Positions 44,849 to 53,145 of a DNA stretch of 64,000 bases are shown piece by piece. Position 1 is the first letter of the stretch, and each line of letters begins with the position of its first letter. The translations under genes were made by a program, and so were the position numbers. Source of the DNA: an uncultured Desulfobacter sp. (GTDB taxonomy: Bacteria > Desulfobacterota > Desulfobacteria > Desulfobacterales > Desulfobacteraceae); the NCBI RefSeq assembly GCF_963677125.1, contig NZ_OY781882.1, positions 814,501-878,500 on the forward strand, given 5' to 3'. The notes under the pieces were generated by a model. That model was not told where the DNA came from. It did no database searches and worked only from the letters and a program-made list of their open reading frames with translations.

Positions 44849-45356
44849 TATCCGGTTTGAGAAATACCGTACCCGGGTTGGTGAGCCGAAGACGGTTGAC
44901 CACCCGGCCCACCCCGTCAATACTTTTGACCAGATCCAGTGCTATGCGGCGCTGGTAGGCATCGGCAACCCAGCCATCAAGATAAACAACCCCATGGCGG
45001 ACTTTTAAGTCAATGCCTTCAGGATCCACCATGTCGTCGGACATAAATTTTGATTTTATTTTGGCCATGAGCACCGTATCACTGACAAATGCGATGGGAG
45101 ACCGGGAACGATTTTCTGTGTTGGATTGGTAGTACACGGGTGATCCGGTGTTTTTTGATCCACACCCCGGCATAATCAATATCGCAAAGGCCAAAAAAAT
45201 GAAAATAAAATATTGGGGTGTAAAACTGATGTTTATATGAAAGTACCAACAAGTTGTTGAGTTCCTTTCGTGTTTTGTTGTGGGCAGGGCCTGGGTGCTG
45301 ATAGACCAGTTCGGCCCATGGCCGTTATACGAATTGGGTTGATATGAAAGTTCCAT
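44829..45356 (-). CDS. BON-domain lipoprotein (start uncertain)
   Basis: The frame up to 45356 gives 175 residues. A hydrophobic segment FIFIFLAFAILIMPGC looks like a lipoprotein signal with the lipobox ending at Cys, followed by a BON domain (ALMAKIKSKF-like helix, IDLKVRHGVVYLDGWV, AYQRRIALDLVKSIDGVGRVVNRL), as in OsmY-like periplasmic proteins. There is no ATG, GTG or TTG at a sensible place before the signal: about 40 residues upstream are encoded by repeat copy D1. The true start may be ATG 45356, inside the spacer between two repeat copies, or a rare start codon. The last residues overlap dnaE. Confidence 0.7.
   Translation of the reverse strand: MELSYQPNSYNGHGPNWSISTQALPTTKHERNSTTCWYFHINISFTPQYFIFIFLAFAILIMPGCGSKNTGSPVYYQSNTENRSRSPIAFVSDTVLMAKIKSKFMSDDMVDPEGIDLKVRHGVVYLDGWVADAYQRRIALDLVKSIDGVGRVVNRLRLTNPGTVFLKPDIKTPVF
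45231..45329 (+). repeat. Two-hairpin intergenic repeat, copy D1
   Basis: GTTTATATGAAAGTACCAAC, AAGTTGTTGAGTTCCTTTCG, TTTTGTTGTGGGCAGGGCC, GGGTGCTGATAGACCAG, TTCGGCCCATGGCCGTTATA. Hairpin 1 pairs GAAAG with CTTTC; hairpin 2 pairs TGGGC with GCCCA and CTGG with CCAG. It is about 90 percent identical by eye to copy E at 58.9 kb. It covers the 5' end of the BON gene. Confidence 0.9.
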
Positions 45357-45429
45357 AAATTACTTTCATGTTTTGTTGTGGGCCGAAGCCTGGATGTAGA
45401 TAGACCACGGATAGCCTGCGGCCGTTATT
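45339..45429 (+). repeat. Two-hairpin intergenic repeat, copy D2
   Basis: Tandem with D1 after 9 bp: TTGATATGAAAGTTCCATAA, ATTACTTTCATGTTTTGTTG, TGGGCCGAAGCCTGGATG, GATAGACCACGG, GCGGCCGTTATT. Its last bases supply the TAA stop (45425-45427, minus strand) of the following small gene. Confidence 0.85.
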
Positions 45430-45688
45430 CAAAATCGTCCAGATCCAGACTGTCCAGATCAGAAAGATCCATGTCTTTTAACAGATCATCTTCATCAGGA
45501 ATGATATCTTCATCAATCTCAACGGGTTGGCCTGTATGATGTGCGGTTTCTGTAATGTCCTTATATTCTTCCTGTCCTTGAATATCGTCATCGCCAAACA
45601 AAGATGCAATCCCAATAAAAAACAAGTATCCCAGGCCGGCCATATTCAGAAGAATGATAATTGTTCCCACAATATTTTTAATTAACAC
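45425..45688 (-). CDS. Small membrane protein with acidic tail
   Basis: 87 residues from GTG 45688. One or two hydrophobic helices (about 3-30, GTIIILLNMAGLGYLFFIGIA split over both) are followed by a strongly acidic C-terminal tail (IPDEDDLLKDMDLSDLDSLD). No family is recognised. The stop codon is contributed by repeat copy D2, which suggests that insertion of the repeat changed the end of this protein. The start is uncertain because only a weak ribosome-binding site is present. Confidence 0.55.
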   Translation of the reverse strand: MLIKNIVGTIIILLNMAGLGYLFFIGIASLFGDDDIQGQEEYKDITETAHHTGQPVEIDEDIIPDEDDLLKDMDLSDLDSLDLDDFE

Positions 45689-45850
45689 GATTTGCTTTTT
45701 CCCGTAAATGTTTGACGATGGGGACTTAAGTGTTTATATATAATCTTTAATTTTGTGGCAAGGGCAAAAAATTGGGCACACAATTTGTACTAGTGATTTT
45801 CCCGTAGATTCAAAGCCCTTTATGATGAAAGATAATTCAAAGGTTTTTAT

Positions 45851-46618
45851 ATGAGTTGGCTTGGAAAAATGATTGGTGGCACCATTGGGTTGGCCTTGGG
45901 TGGTCCTCTGGGCGCTGTGGCAGGCGCTGCATTTGGCCACGCATTTGTGGATAAAAGAGAGGATGAATATTTACGTTCCATTCCGGGCGGTAAGCGTACA
46001 GGGCTGTCTTCCAACGAAGAGGCCCAGCTTGTTTTTTTTACCGCGGCCTTTTCCATGCTGGCAAAAATCAGCAAAGCTGACGGGCGGATCAGTGAGGAGG
46101 AGATAAAGGTTGTTGAACGTTTCATGGTCAATGACCTCCAACTTGATGAAGCAAGTCGTGAGACCGCTAAAAATATTTTTAGAAACGCCGTTACATCTTC
46201 CCAGACCTTTGAGGATTTTGCCCGGCAGTTTTATTCGGTATTCAAATACCAGGCCAATATTATCGAATTGATGATGGATGTCCTGCTTAGAGTCTCTTCG
46301 GCTGACGGTAACGTCTCTGATGCCGAGGAGCAGATGCTGTTGTCCGCTTCACGGATTTTTAGGTTTTCCCAATCCGATTATAGCCGGCTTCACAGCAGAT
46401 ATGTTAAGAAATCAGATCCCTATTATGCCGTACTTAAATGCGATGAAAACGCGAGCAATGAAGAGATAAAAAAGAAATACCGGGCCCTGGTTCAGGAGTA
46501 CCATCCGGATAAAATTCAGGCCAAGGGACTGCCCGAAGAATTTGTCAAGTTTGCCACGGATAAATTCACCGAAATTCAGGACGCCTACGAGCACATCAGG
46601 AAAAGTCGGGGTTTTTGA
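45851..46618 (+). CDS. djlA: DjlA-like co-chaperone (TerB + J domain)
   Basis: 255 residues. A Gly-rich membrane-inserting N-terminus (SWLGKMIGGTIGLALGGPLG) is followed by a TerB-like helical domain with two metal-site repeats (ISKADGRISEEEI and VSSADGNVSDAEE). The C-terminal J domain (about 190-255) has HPD in VQEYHPDKIQ. It would activate DnaK at the membrane. It has its own transcription start region and no operon partner. Confidence 0.92.
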   Translation: MSWLGKMIGGTIGLALGGPLGAVAGAAFGHAFVDKREDEYLRSIPGGKRTGLSSNEEAQLVFFTAAFSMLAKISKADGRISEEEIKVVERFMVNDLQLDEASRETAKNIFRNAVTSSQTFEDFARQFYSVFKYQANIIELMMDVLLRVSSADGNVSDAEEQMLLSASRIFRFSQSDYSRLHSRYVKKSDPYYAVLKCDENASNEEIKKKYRALVQEYHPDKIQAKGLPEEFVKFATDKFTEIQDAYEHIRKSRGF

Positions 46619-46735
46619 TCCGGCCACTACGGTATGTATGGTCGGATATTGTTTAAAAACCGATGTGTCAGATGAGCAGCCGTATGGGCATTGGCGTGAG
46701 ATTGTAGTGATTGCCTCTACTATGATTTGTGTTTT

Positions 46736-47282
46736 TTAAAAAGCAAATCGTTCAGTATGAATTTGTCTTTTTTTGATTCCTATTTTTTTTAAGGCGCTAC
46801 AAGCAGCAGTGGTCATTAGGGGAGGTCCACAGATAAAAAAGGTTGTTTGGGAATATTGTGTATTGATCGAATAAAATTCATGTATTTTAAACAATTTGGT
46901 CAATAAGGCTTCGCTAATACGACCTTTACGTCTGGACTGATATAACAGAATTGCCCGGCACTGTGTTTGAGCTGTTTTCCCTTAGGAGGTTCAGGTTCAA
47001 AATACAGCGTTGTAATTGTTTCTGATTCTTTTATGACGTTATGAACATTCCACGGATTTTTATATCCGCACCGCGGGATATAAAACTTATGGATAAAAAA
47101 AAAATCGATAATCCAATACATGAAATTGTGGTCATACAAATTTTAAAAGGTATAAGATTATTACCCGGCAATAAAATAATATGAAAAATTACAATTAGCA
47201 TTCCGATGGGCATCGCATAGTGGAGTATTTGACATCGTTCATAAGTTAAGCGTAATCTCGAACTAATTTTATACATGAGCAT
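46736..47282 (-). pseudogene. Decayed ferric-reductase-like / FAD-NAD(P)H oxidoreductase gene
   Basis: Three remnants in different frames follow the order of one protein on the minus strand. First a membrane part with LHYAMPIGMLIVIFHIIL (about 47282-47080), then an FAD-domain start NPWNVHNVIKESETITTLYF ending SAGQFCYIS (about 47075-46920), then the NAD-domain end GRISEALL, FFICGPPLMTTAACSALKKI and IHTERFAF-stop (about 46925-46736). The FAD/NAD-binding middle (roughly 80-100 residues) is deleted and at least two frameshifts separate the pieces. Intact homologues are heme/FAD membrane reductases. The 47283-47483 stretch upstream of the arsR promoter shows no gene. Confidence 0.8.
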
Positions 47283-47483
47283 ACACCCAGTTATTGTTCA
47301 TATTCGTGAACTTATCATATAACAGAAAATTGTTAAGCAATTATTATTTGTGCCAGCTTATTCAGGCTTTCTTCGCATAGGTTTTAAATCAGGCAGGAAT
47401 AAGAAAAGCAGCAAATGCCTTCAATCATTAAACAGGTCTTCTTCATTCCTATATAAGAAATTATTTAATAAGTTTATATTCAT

Positions 47484-47512
47484 TGACAATGCTCTCTTGT
47501 ATCGCTATATTC
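47484..47512 (+). promoter_or_regulatory. Sigma-70 promoter of the arsR operon
   Basis: A perfect -35 TTGACA (47484-47489), 17-bp spacer, -10 TATATT (47507-47512), 59 bp before the ArsR-family gene. The AT-rich stretch just after it, with ATCGATAT and TGTGAATCACA, is a plausible operator for autoregulation. Confidence 0.75.
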
Positions 47513-47571
47513 ACTTTTATCGATATGTACGGAATGTGAATCACAATACAGATTAACTTAGAGATATAGCT

Positions 47572-47919
47572 ATGAAATTTTTTATCAAAGTCATGAAGGC
47601 ATTATCGGATCCCAACCGTGTAAAGATGATAAAAATGCTTCAACACAAGCCGATGTGCGTCTGTGAGATACAAACCGCCTTGGGAATTGCCCAATCTACT
47701 GCAAGCAAGCACTTAAAAATACTTGAAGATGCAGATCTTGTCACAAGCTTTAAGGATGGATTGTGGGTAAACTACGGCTTGGCCGACGGCAGCGCTTCGC
47801 CATTTGCGGCTAACATGATCGGCAATCTAAAGCATTGGCTCGAGGATGAACGCGAGATTAAAGAATTGAACAAGATTCTACCCAATATTGACCGACACGA
47901 TATTGTCAATAAAAATTAA
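47572..47919 (+). CDS. ArsR-family metal(loid)-responsive repressor
   Basis: 115 residues with the winged-helix core KALSDPNRVKMIKML and recognition helix AQSTASKHLKILEDADLV. The C-V-C pair in MCVCEI sits at the start of the DNA-binding region, as in arsenite-sensing ArsR (ELCVCDL). Metal(loid) binding should release it from its operator and derepress the genes that follow on the same strand. Confidence 0.92.
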   Translation: MKFFIKVMKALSDPNRVKMIKMLQHKPMCVCEIQTALGIAQSTASKHLKILEDADLVTSFKDGLWVNYGLADGSASPFAANMIGNLKHWLEDEREIKELNKILPNIDRHDIVNKN

Positions 47920-47981
47920 GATTGAAAATTTTAGCTTATACATCGTCAAGTATCTATATGTATAATCCGATGGAGGTGATT

Positions 47982-49046
47982 ATGAATTCGAGTACAGCCA
48001 ATATCGGCTCAAACCCAAAAAACAAGTCCGCACTCATACTGAATCTATTCATGGGAGTTGCGGGTGTTATTGTATGGTGGCTGGTATACCGGCAGCTGCC
48101 CGGATTATCCAAATGGCTGACATATGGCCTGTTTAAAATTACCCCAGGGTCACATCTTGGCGCGTCTATAGAATTTTTCCTTTATGATACGCCCAAAGTG
48201 ATGATGCTGCTCTTTCTGGTGGTATTTGGCGTGGGCGTTATCCGCAGTTTTTTTACCCCGGAAAAAACCCGCGCCTTTCTTTCCGGTAAAAGTGAATTTG
48301 CAGGCAATGTTTTTGCAGCACTTTTGGGAATTATCACTCCGTTTTGTTCTTGCTCTGCTGTCCCGCTTTTCATCGGCTTTGTCACCGCAGGGGTGCCCCT
48401 CGGGGTCACGTTCTCCTTTTTAATTGCAGCACCCATGGTCAATGAAATCGCTGTGGGCCTTTTATATGGGCTTCTAGGTTGGAAAGTGGCTGCCATATAT
48501 ATGGGAACAGGTCTTTTCATAGCCATCGCTGCCGGATGGGTCATCGGGCGTTTGAAACTTGAGAACTACATCGAGGACTGGGTGACCCAGGCCAATATAG
48601 CATCGGCCGAAATAGAAGAAGAAAAATTGACTTGGAACGACCGGTTTATTTACGGCTGGGATGCCGTAAAAGAGATAATCGGTCGGGTTTGGATTTATGT
48701 CATACTCGGCATTGCTGTAGGCGCCGGAATCCACGGATTTGTGCCTGAAGGCATGATGGCATCCATCATGGGAAAAGGAACCTGGTGGTCTGTGCCCCTG
48801 TCCGTGGTGATTGGCGTTCCCATGTATTCCAATGCCGCCGGTATTATTCCCGTAGTTGAAGCCCTTTTAGGCAAAGGGGCTGCATTGGGATCTGTGCTGG
48901 CATTCATGATGAGTGTTATTGCGCTCTCCTTGCCGGAAATGGTGATCTTGAGAAAAGTGTTAAAACCCAGGCTCATCTGTGTGTTTGTCTGTGTTGTGGC
49001 ATGCGGTATTCTGTTCGTAGGCTATTTGTTCAATACAATTTTATAA
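47982..49046 (+). CDS. DUF318/ArsP-type permease
   Basis: 354 residues from ATG 47982, chosen for its strong Shine-Dalgarno GGAGGTGAT. About eight to ten membrane helices are visible. The family motif PFCSCSAVPLFIGFVTAGVPLG with its Cys pair is present, and a second related half has GVPMYSNAAGIIPVVEALLGKG. ArsP members export trivalent organoarsenicals; others are of unknown substrate. Co-expression with an ArsR protein supports thiophilic-metalloid export. Confidence 0.88.
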   Translation: MNSSTANIGSNPKNKSALILNLFMGVAGVIVWWLVYRQLPGLSKWLTYGLFKITPGSHLGASIEFFLYDTPKVMMLLFLVVFGVGVIRSFFTPEKTRAFLSGKSEFAGNVFAALLGIITPFCSCSAVPLFIGFVTAGVPLGVTFSFLIAAPMVNEIAVGLLYGLLGWKVAAIYMGTGLFIAIAAGWVIGRLKLENYIEDWVTQANIASAEIEEEKLTWNDRFIYGWDAVKEIIGRVWIYVILGIAVGAGIHGFVPEGMMASIMGKGTWWSVPLSVVIGVPMYSNAAGIIPVVEALLGKGAALGSVLAFMMSVIALSLPEMVILRKVLKPRLICVFVCVVACGILFVGYLFNTIL

Positions 49047-49075
49047 AATTTTTAGAGTAAGAAAGGAAATCTTAA

Positions 49076-49309
49076 ATGGAAATTAAAGTATTAGGGCCAG
49101 GATGCGCGAAATGTGTAAAGGCTGAAAAGTTGGTCAAGGAAGTCGTAGAAGAGACCGGAGTGGACGCCAGCGTAGAGAAAGTTACGGATATGCTGCAGAT
49201 TGCATCCTATGGTGTTTTTGGAACGCCTTCGGTTATTGTTGACGGAGAGGTGAAATGTACCGGTAAGGTTCCCAAGAAGGCAGATATTAAGGCCTGGATC
49301 ACCAAATAG
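49076..49309 (+). CDS. Small redox-active thioredoxin-like protein (CxxC)
   Basis: 77 residues of the 'redox-active disulfide protein 2' type: IKVLGPGCAKCVKAEKLV carries the C-A-K-C active site, and TPSVIVDGEVK the cis-proline region. It has no signal peptide, so it acts in the cytoplasm. Such proteins regularly follow DUF318 permeases and may reduce the substrate or the permease cysteines. Confidence 0.9.
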   Translation: MEIKVLGPGCAKCVKAEKLVKEVVEETGVDASVEKVTDMLQIASYGVFGTPSVIVDGEVKCTGKVPKKADIKAWITK

Positions 49310-49330
49310 CCTGGAGCTGTTTGATAAACT

Positions 49331-49386
49331 TAATAACGCCCATGGGCCGGTCTGACATATCAATTGATAGGCTTAACCCACAAAAA
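49331..49386 (-). repeat. Two-hairpin intergenic repeat, copy H (partial)
   Basis: Only the second half is present. On the minus strand: TTTGTGGGTTAAGCCTATCA, GATATGTCAGACCGGCCCAT, GGGCGTTATTA. It lies inside the arsR-type operon, between two thioredoxin-like genes. Confidence 0.7.
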
Positions 49387-49447
49387 AAAAAATTGAATCC
49401 TGCAGATTTTGAAATCGTTAAAACAGGAGCCAGAAAAGGATAGAACA

Positions 49448-49840
49448 ATGGTTAAAAAAGCTGGACTTGCGGTGCTGGTGTTAATTTTGCTTTCCGTATC
49501 CCTTGCCTGTGCCCAAGATTTTTCCAAGGTTCCGGAAAAGGGAAAAGTAACCATGGTTGATCTTGGGGCCAAAAAGTGCATTCCCTGCAAAATGATGGCC
49601 CCAATTATGGAAAAACTTGAAAAAGCTTATGAAGGCAAAGCACATATTGTTTTCATAGATGTATGGAAGAATCGTGAACAGGCCCCCCGTTTCGGCATAA
49701 GGGCCATCCCCACCCAGATTTTTTTTAACGAGAACGGTGAGGAAGTCTGGCGCCATGAGGGATTCCTGGAAGAAAAGATCATTGTTGAGCGCCTGACTAA
49801 AATGGGGGTGAGACAACCGGATTTGGGGAATAAGGGATAA
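49448..49840 (+). CDS. Exported thioredoxin-fold protein
   Basis: 130 residues from ATG 49448. A signal peptide (about 5-22, ending SLACAQ) precedes a thioredoxin fold with the active site KKCIPCKMM (C-I-P-C), FIDVWKN and the cis-Pro in IRAIPTQIFF. It probably works in the periplasm and receives electrons from the CcdA protein encoded next. The gap to ccdA is 4 bp. Confidence 0.9.
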   Translation: MVKKAGLAVLVLILLSVSLACAQDFSKVPEKGKVTMVDLGAKKCIPCKMMAPIMEKLEKAYEGKAHIVFIDVWKNREQAPRFGIRAIPTQIFFNENGEEVWRHEGFLEEKIIVERLTKMGVRQPDLGNKG

Positions 49841-49844
49841 GCTT

Positions 49845-50552
49845 ATGCTTGATTCCATATTCTTAAGTGTCAATCAATGGATGACCGGCGATATTGCCCT
49901 GGCAGCTGCCGGATGCTTTATATGGGGAGTGATCAGTGTCTTATTCAGCCCCTGCCACCTGGCATCCATTCCCCTAATTGTTGGATATGTGGGCGGCCAA
50001 GAAAAAATGGTCCACCCCAAACTGGCAGGTTTGTATTCTGTTTTGTTTACAACAGGGCTTTTCATTACTATTGCGTTAATTGGTATCATTTGTACATTGC
50101 TTGGGAGAATGCTCGGGGATGTGGGTATTTACTGGCAGATTCTGGTTGGGCTGGTTCTGATCTGGGTTGCGTTAGGAATGCTGGGAGTTGAAAAATGCGC
50201 CATGTCCGGCAGCCTTTTGTATCGATTGAATCTTAAGGGAAAATTGGGTGCGTTTGTCCTGGGACTTGCCTATGGCGTGCTGTCCGGATCCTGCACTTTT
50301 GGATTCATCGCTCCGATACTTGCAATTATTGCGGTCCAAAAAAAAATTGCCACCGGCATCATTTTGATTGTTTTGTTCGCTGTAGGCCATTGTATCCCCA
50401 TCGTCATTGCCGGCAGTTCAACCGCCGCCGTGAAAAAATTGTTGGAAAACAGCGCATGGAATGGTGCCGGAACATGGTTCAGGAAAGGTGCCGGAACCCT
50501 TGTCTGTCTTTTAGGGCTCTATTTTATTATCTCCCCGTTTATTACAGCATGA
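49845..50552 (+). CDS. CcdA/DsbD-type thiol-electron transporter
   Basis: 235 residues with six predicted helices. The two redox-active cysteines lie in FSPCHLASIPL and GSCTFGFIAPI, in the inverted-repeat halves typical of CcdA. It carries reducing equivalents from cytoplasmic thioredoxin across the inner membrane to the exported thioredoxin encoded just upstream. Confidence 0.92.
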   Translation: MLDSIFLSVNQWMTGDIALAAAGCFIWGVISVLFSPCHLASIPLIVGYVGGQEKMVHPKLAGLYSVLFTTGLFITIALIGIICTLLGRMLGDVGIYWQILVGLVLIWVALGMLGVEKCAMSGSLLYRLNLKGKLGAFVLGLAYGVLSGSCTFGFIAPILAIIAVQKKIATGIILIVLFAVGHCIPIVIAGSSTAAVKKLLENSAWNGAGTWFRKGAGTLVCLLGLYFIISPFITA

Positions 50553-50651
50553 CACTGATGTAAAAAAGTATGGTTACCACCAGCATGTTTGCCGGTTTAT
50601 TTATAAGTTTTTTTAGATGATGTAAAACATCAATTTGAGGATATTTAAAAG

Positions 50652-51026
50652 ATGAAAGCGTTGGATTCTTTACTAAAAGATATGGATTTTAAATTTTTAA
50701 GTTCAGGTGAACACAGCATGAGTATCGAAGGAATGCGTAAGGTGCTTGGCAACGATCACTTTGTATTTCTTGATGTTCGGACAGATGAAGAAGTGAAATA
50801 TCTCTCTTTTCCCTTTGCCGTGCATATTCCGATGAATGAACTTCCGGACAGGCTTGACGAGGTACCCAAAGACAAATTCATTGTCCCATTCTGTTCTTCC
50901 GTATTCCGAGGTGCTTTGGTCTATATTTACCTAAAGGCCAATGGATATAAGGAAGTAAAAGGGCTTACAGCGTCTTCAGAGGATATGGCTACGGCCTTTA
51001 AACCCGGCCCCTTGGCTAAAATGTAA
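50652..51026 (+). CDS. Rhodanese-domain protein
   Basis: 124 residues. A single rhodanese domain with FVFLDVRTDEEVKY and IPMNELPDRL; the catalytic cysteine is in PFCSSVFRGA. It should carry a persulfide on that Cys. A GAGG ribosome-binding site precedes the ATG. Its place between CcdA and a TSUP permease suggests sulfane-sulfur handling alongside the redox genes. Confidence 0.9.
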   Translation: MKALDSLLKDMDFKFLSSGEHSMSIEGMRKVLGNDHFVFLDVRTDEEVKYLSFPFAVHIPMNELPDRLDEVPKDKFIVPFCSSVFRGALVYIYLKANGYKEVKGLTASSEDMATAFKPGPLAKM

Positions 51027-51084
51027 TGAAACTTGTGTAACGGCAACCGAAAATCTGGTCTGCTATGATAAAGAAATAAAAAAA

Positions 51085-51888
51085 ATGGCATCGAATATTC
51101 TAATTATCAGTCTGCTTTCTTTTGTATTAAGCTTTATTTTTGCTCTGGGAGGTGTTGGATCTGCTGTTATTCTTATTCCCGCCCTGTCCTGGATTGGTGT
51201 CCCCTTCAATTTAGCCCGTCCCACCGGGCTTTTTGTCAACTGCATAAGTATGCTTGGTGCTACTTGGTCTAATTTCAGGGAAAAAAAGCTTGACGTGAGA
51301 TTAGGGCTTCCAATTATTGCATCGTCAATCGTTATGGCCCCGGTAGGGGCCTGGGCTAGTCATTTTTTACCGACCCGGACCTTGCTTCTGATTTTTATCT
51401 GTTTCTTATTCTTCTCCGGCACTATGATGATATTTTTTAAAGGCTCAAAATATGCAGACCAGTACCGGGAAGATCGCCCACTTGCAGGCCCCCTTGGGGT
51501 TGGTGTATTGGCCGGGATAGTATCAGGGCTCCTTGGTGTTGGCGGAGGCGGTATTATCTCTCCCTTGATGGTTGTCCAGGGTTTTAACCCCAAAAAAGTG
51601 GCCATGGTGACCGCCTTTTCAGTACCATTTTCATCTTTTTCAGCGTTCGTCACCTATGCTGCCATGGGATCGGTGTCTATCAAAATACTAATTTTTGCAG
51701 GGCTGGCTGGCTGGTGTGGGGGGTATCTTGGTACCAAAGTGATGCAAAAAAAGATGAAACCCCAAAGTGTTAAACGCCTATTGGGCGGCGTCTTGATACT
51801 TATTGGAATCAAATTTTTATGGTCTATGGGTTTAACCGATATTTTGCAAACTGTGGGAGGGATTACGGATAAATTTCAGTCAATGTAG
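51085..51888 (+). CDS. TSUP-family (TauE/SafE) membrane transporter
   Basis: 267 residues, about eight hydrophobic helices. The N-terminal ALGGVGSAVILIPAL and the repeated LLGVGGGGIISPLMVVQGFNPKKVAMVTAF are TSUP signatures. Members export sulfite, sulfoacetate or related small anions, or thiosulfate/sulfur compounds. Weak ribosome-binding site. It follows the rhodanese gene after 58 bp. Confidence 0.9.
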   Translation: MASNILIISLLSFVLSFIFALGGVGSAVILIPALSWIGVPFNLARPTGLFVNCISMLGATWSNFREKKLDVRLGLPIIASSIVMAPVGAWASHFLPTRTLLLIFICFLFFSGTMMIFFKGSKYADQYREDRPLAGPLGVGVLAGIVSGLLGVGGGGIISPLMVVQGFNPKKVAMVTAFSVPFSSFSAFVTYAAMGSVSIKILIFAGLAGWCGGYLGTKVMQKKMKPQSVKRLLGGVLILIGIKFLWSMGLTDILQTVGGITDKFQSM

Positions 51889-52070
51889 TTTCAATGCGAT
51901 AGTCCGAACAAAACTTTCGCGAACAAGGGAGGGACGCCCTTAAAAACTGCCCGTCTATACAGATGAAAGACTCAAATGAACTTTAATGGGAAGAACCGTA
52001 GAACCTAAATTATGATTAAGCAATGAAGGCTTAAGAATAAAGTAAGTGCGACACATTTTAAGGAGAACGT

Positions 52071-52976
52071 ATGGCCAACATAATACTGCTGATCGTTTGC
52101 CTTTTGGCCGGAACCATACTTCGCAAAATTTCTCAATGCCCGGCGAATACACCAGAGGCGCTTAACGGATTTATTATTTATATTTCTTTACCATCTCTGG
52201 CATTATATCACATTCATACCTTGGCCATAACCAGTGAATTGATTTACACAGGGCTTATGGCCTGGATATTGTTCGGCCTGGGTGCGGTTTTTTTCTATTT
52301 TACAGGCAAAAAATTGAAATTCTCCCGGTCCACCATTGGTGCCCTTGTCCTGGTCGGAGGCCTTGGAAATACTTCTTTTGTGGGGCTTCCAATGATCCGG
52401 GCATACTATGGCAGCCAATGGCTGGGGGTTGGTGTTGTGGCAGATTTGGCAGGTTCTTTTTTTGTGTTGTCTACTTTGGGTATTTTTGCAGCCAGCCTGA
52501 GTTCTTCCGGTGCAGTGGATATCCGTAGCATCTTTAATAAAATATTAACGTTTCCACCATTTCTGGCCTTGGTTGCCGCATTGATCCTGAAACAGATTCA
52601 ATTTCCTGAGTGGATTAATTATACTCTGCTTCAGTTAGGCGGAACCCTCACGCCACTGGCTTTGGTTTCCGTAGGGTTTCAATTACACCTGGGCCTATTG
52701 AAAGGAGAGACCGCCCCCTTGGCTCTTGGCCTCTTTTATAAGTTGATTATGGGGCCGGCCATAGTGACCTTGATTTATGTGGGAATTTTAAAAAGTAGCG
52801 GTACAGTTATACAGGTAACCATTTTTGAGGCTGCGATGGCGCCCATGATTTCAGCTGGAATCGTGGCGTCTAATTACAAATTAAATCCTCCCTTGATTAG
52901 CCTGATGCTTGGTATCGGGATTCCTCTATCTTTTCTGACACTACCGGTTTGGTATTGGCTATTGAAAGGAATTTAG
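52071..52976 (+). CDS. AEC-family (auxin efflux carrier-like) transporter
   Basis: 301 residues with ten predicted helices. N-terminal ILLIVCLLAGTILRKI and internal GGLGNTSFVGLPMIRAYYG are family features. A good Shine-Dalgarno (AAGGAGAA) precedes the ATG. AEC members move organic anions or auxin-like compounds; the substrate is unknown. It lies 182 bp after the TSUP gene and may be separate from that operon. Confidence 0.88.
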   Translation: MANIILLIVCLLAGTILRKISQCPANTPEALNGFIIYISLPSLALYHIHTLAITSELIYTGLMAWILFGLGAVFFYFTGKKLKFSRSTIGALVLVGGLGNTSFVGLPMIRAYYGSQWLGVGVVADLAGSFFVLSTLGIFAASLSSSGAVDIRSIFNKILTFPPFLALVAALILKQIQFPEWINYTLLQLGGTLTPLALVSVGFQLHLGLLKGETAPLALGLFYKLIMGPAIVTLIYVGILKSSGTVIQVTIFEAAMAPMISAGIVASNYKLNPPLISLMLGIGIPLSFLTLPVWYWLLKGI

Positions 52977-53145
52977 AAAGAACGTCCTAAACTACTTGCT
53001 CAAAATCTAAACCCCACAATCTATTGACGCACTCTAACCACAAATTCAAAACAATGAGAATTGAAAGAAGTCTTGTGGTGTGATTGGGCTCAATCATTGC
53101 CGGCTATTAGTACAGTCGGAGATGGCCATTGAGTAAATTGAACTG

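Noticed and set aside
45231..45356. A conserved peptide (KHERNSTTCWYF) encoded on the minus strand by repeat copies D1 and E
   Set aside because: The shared peptide follows from shared repeat DNA; the other copies break the frame, so it is not a gene.
46542..46739. A short ORF overlapping the end of the djlA-like gene
   Set aside because: It is out of frame with djlA, lacks a ribosome-binding site and has no recognisable content.
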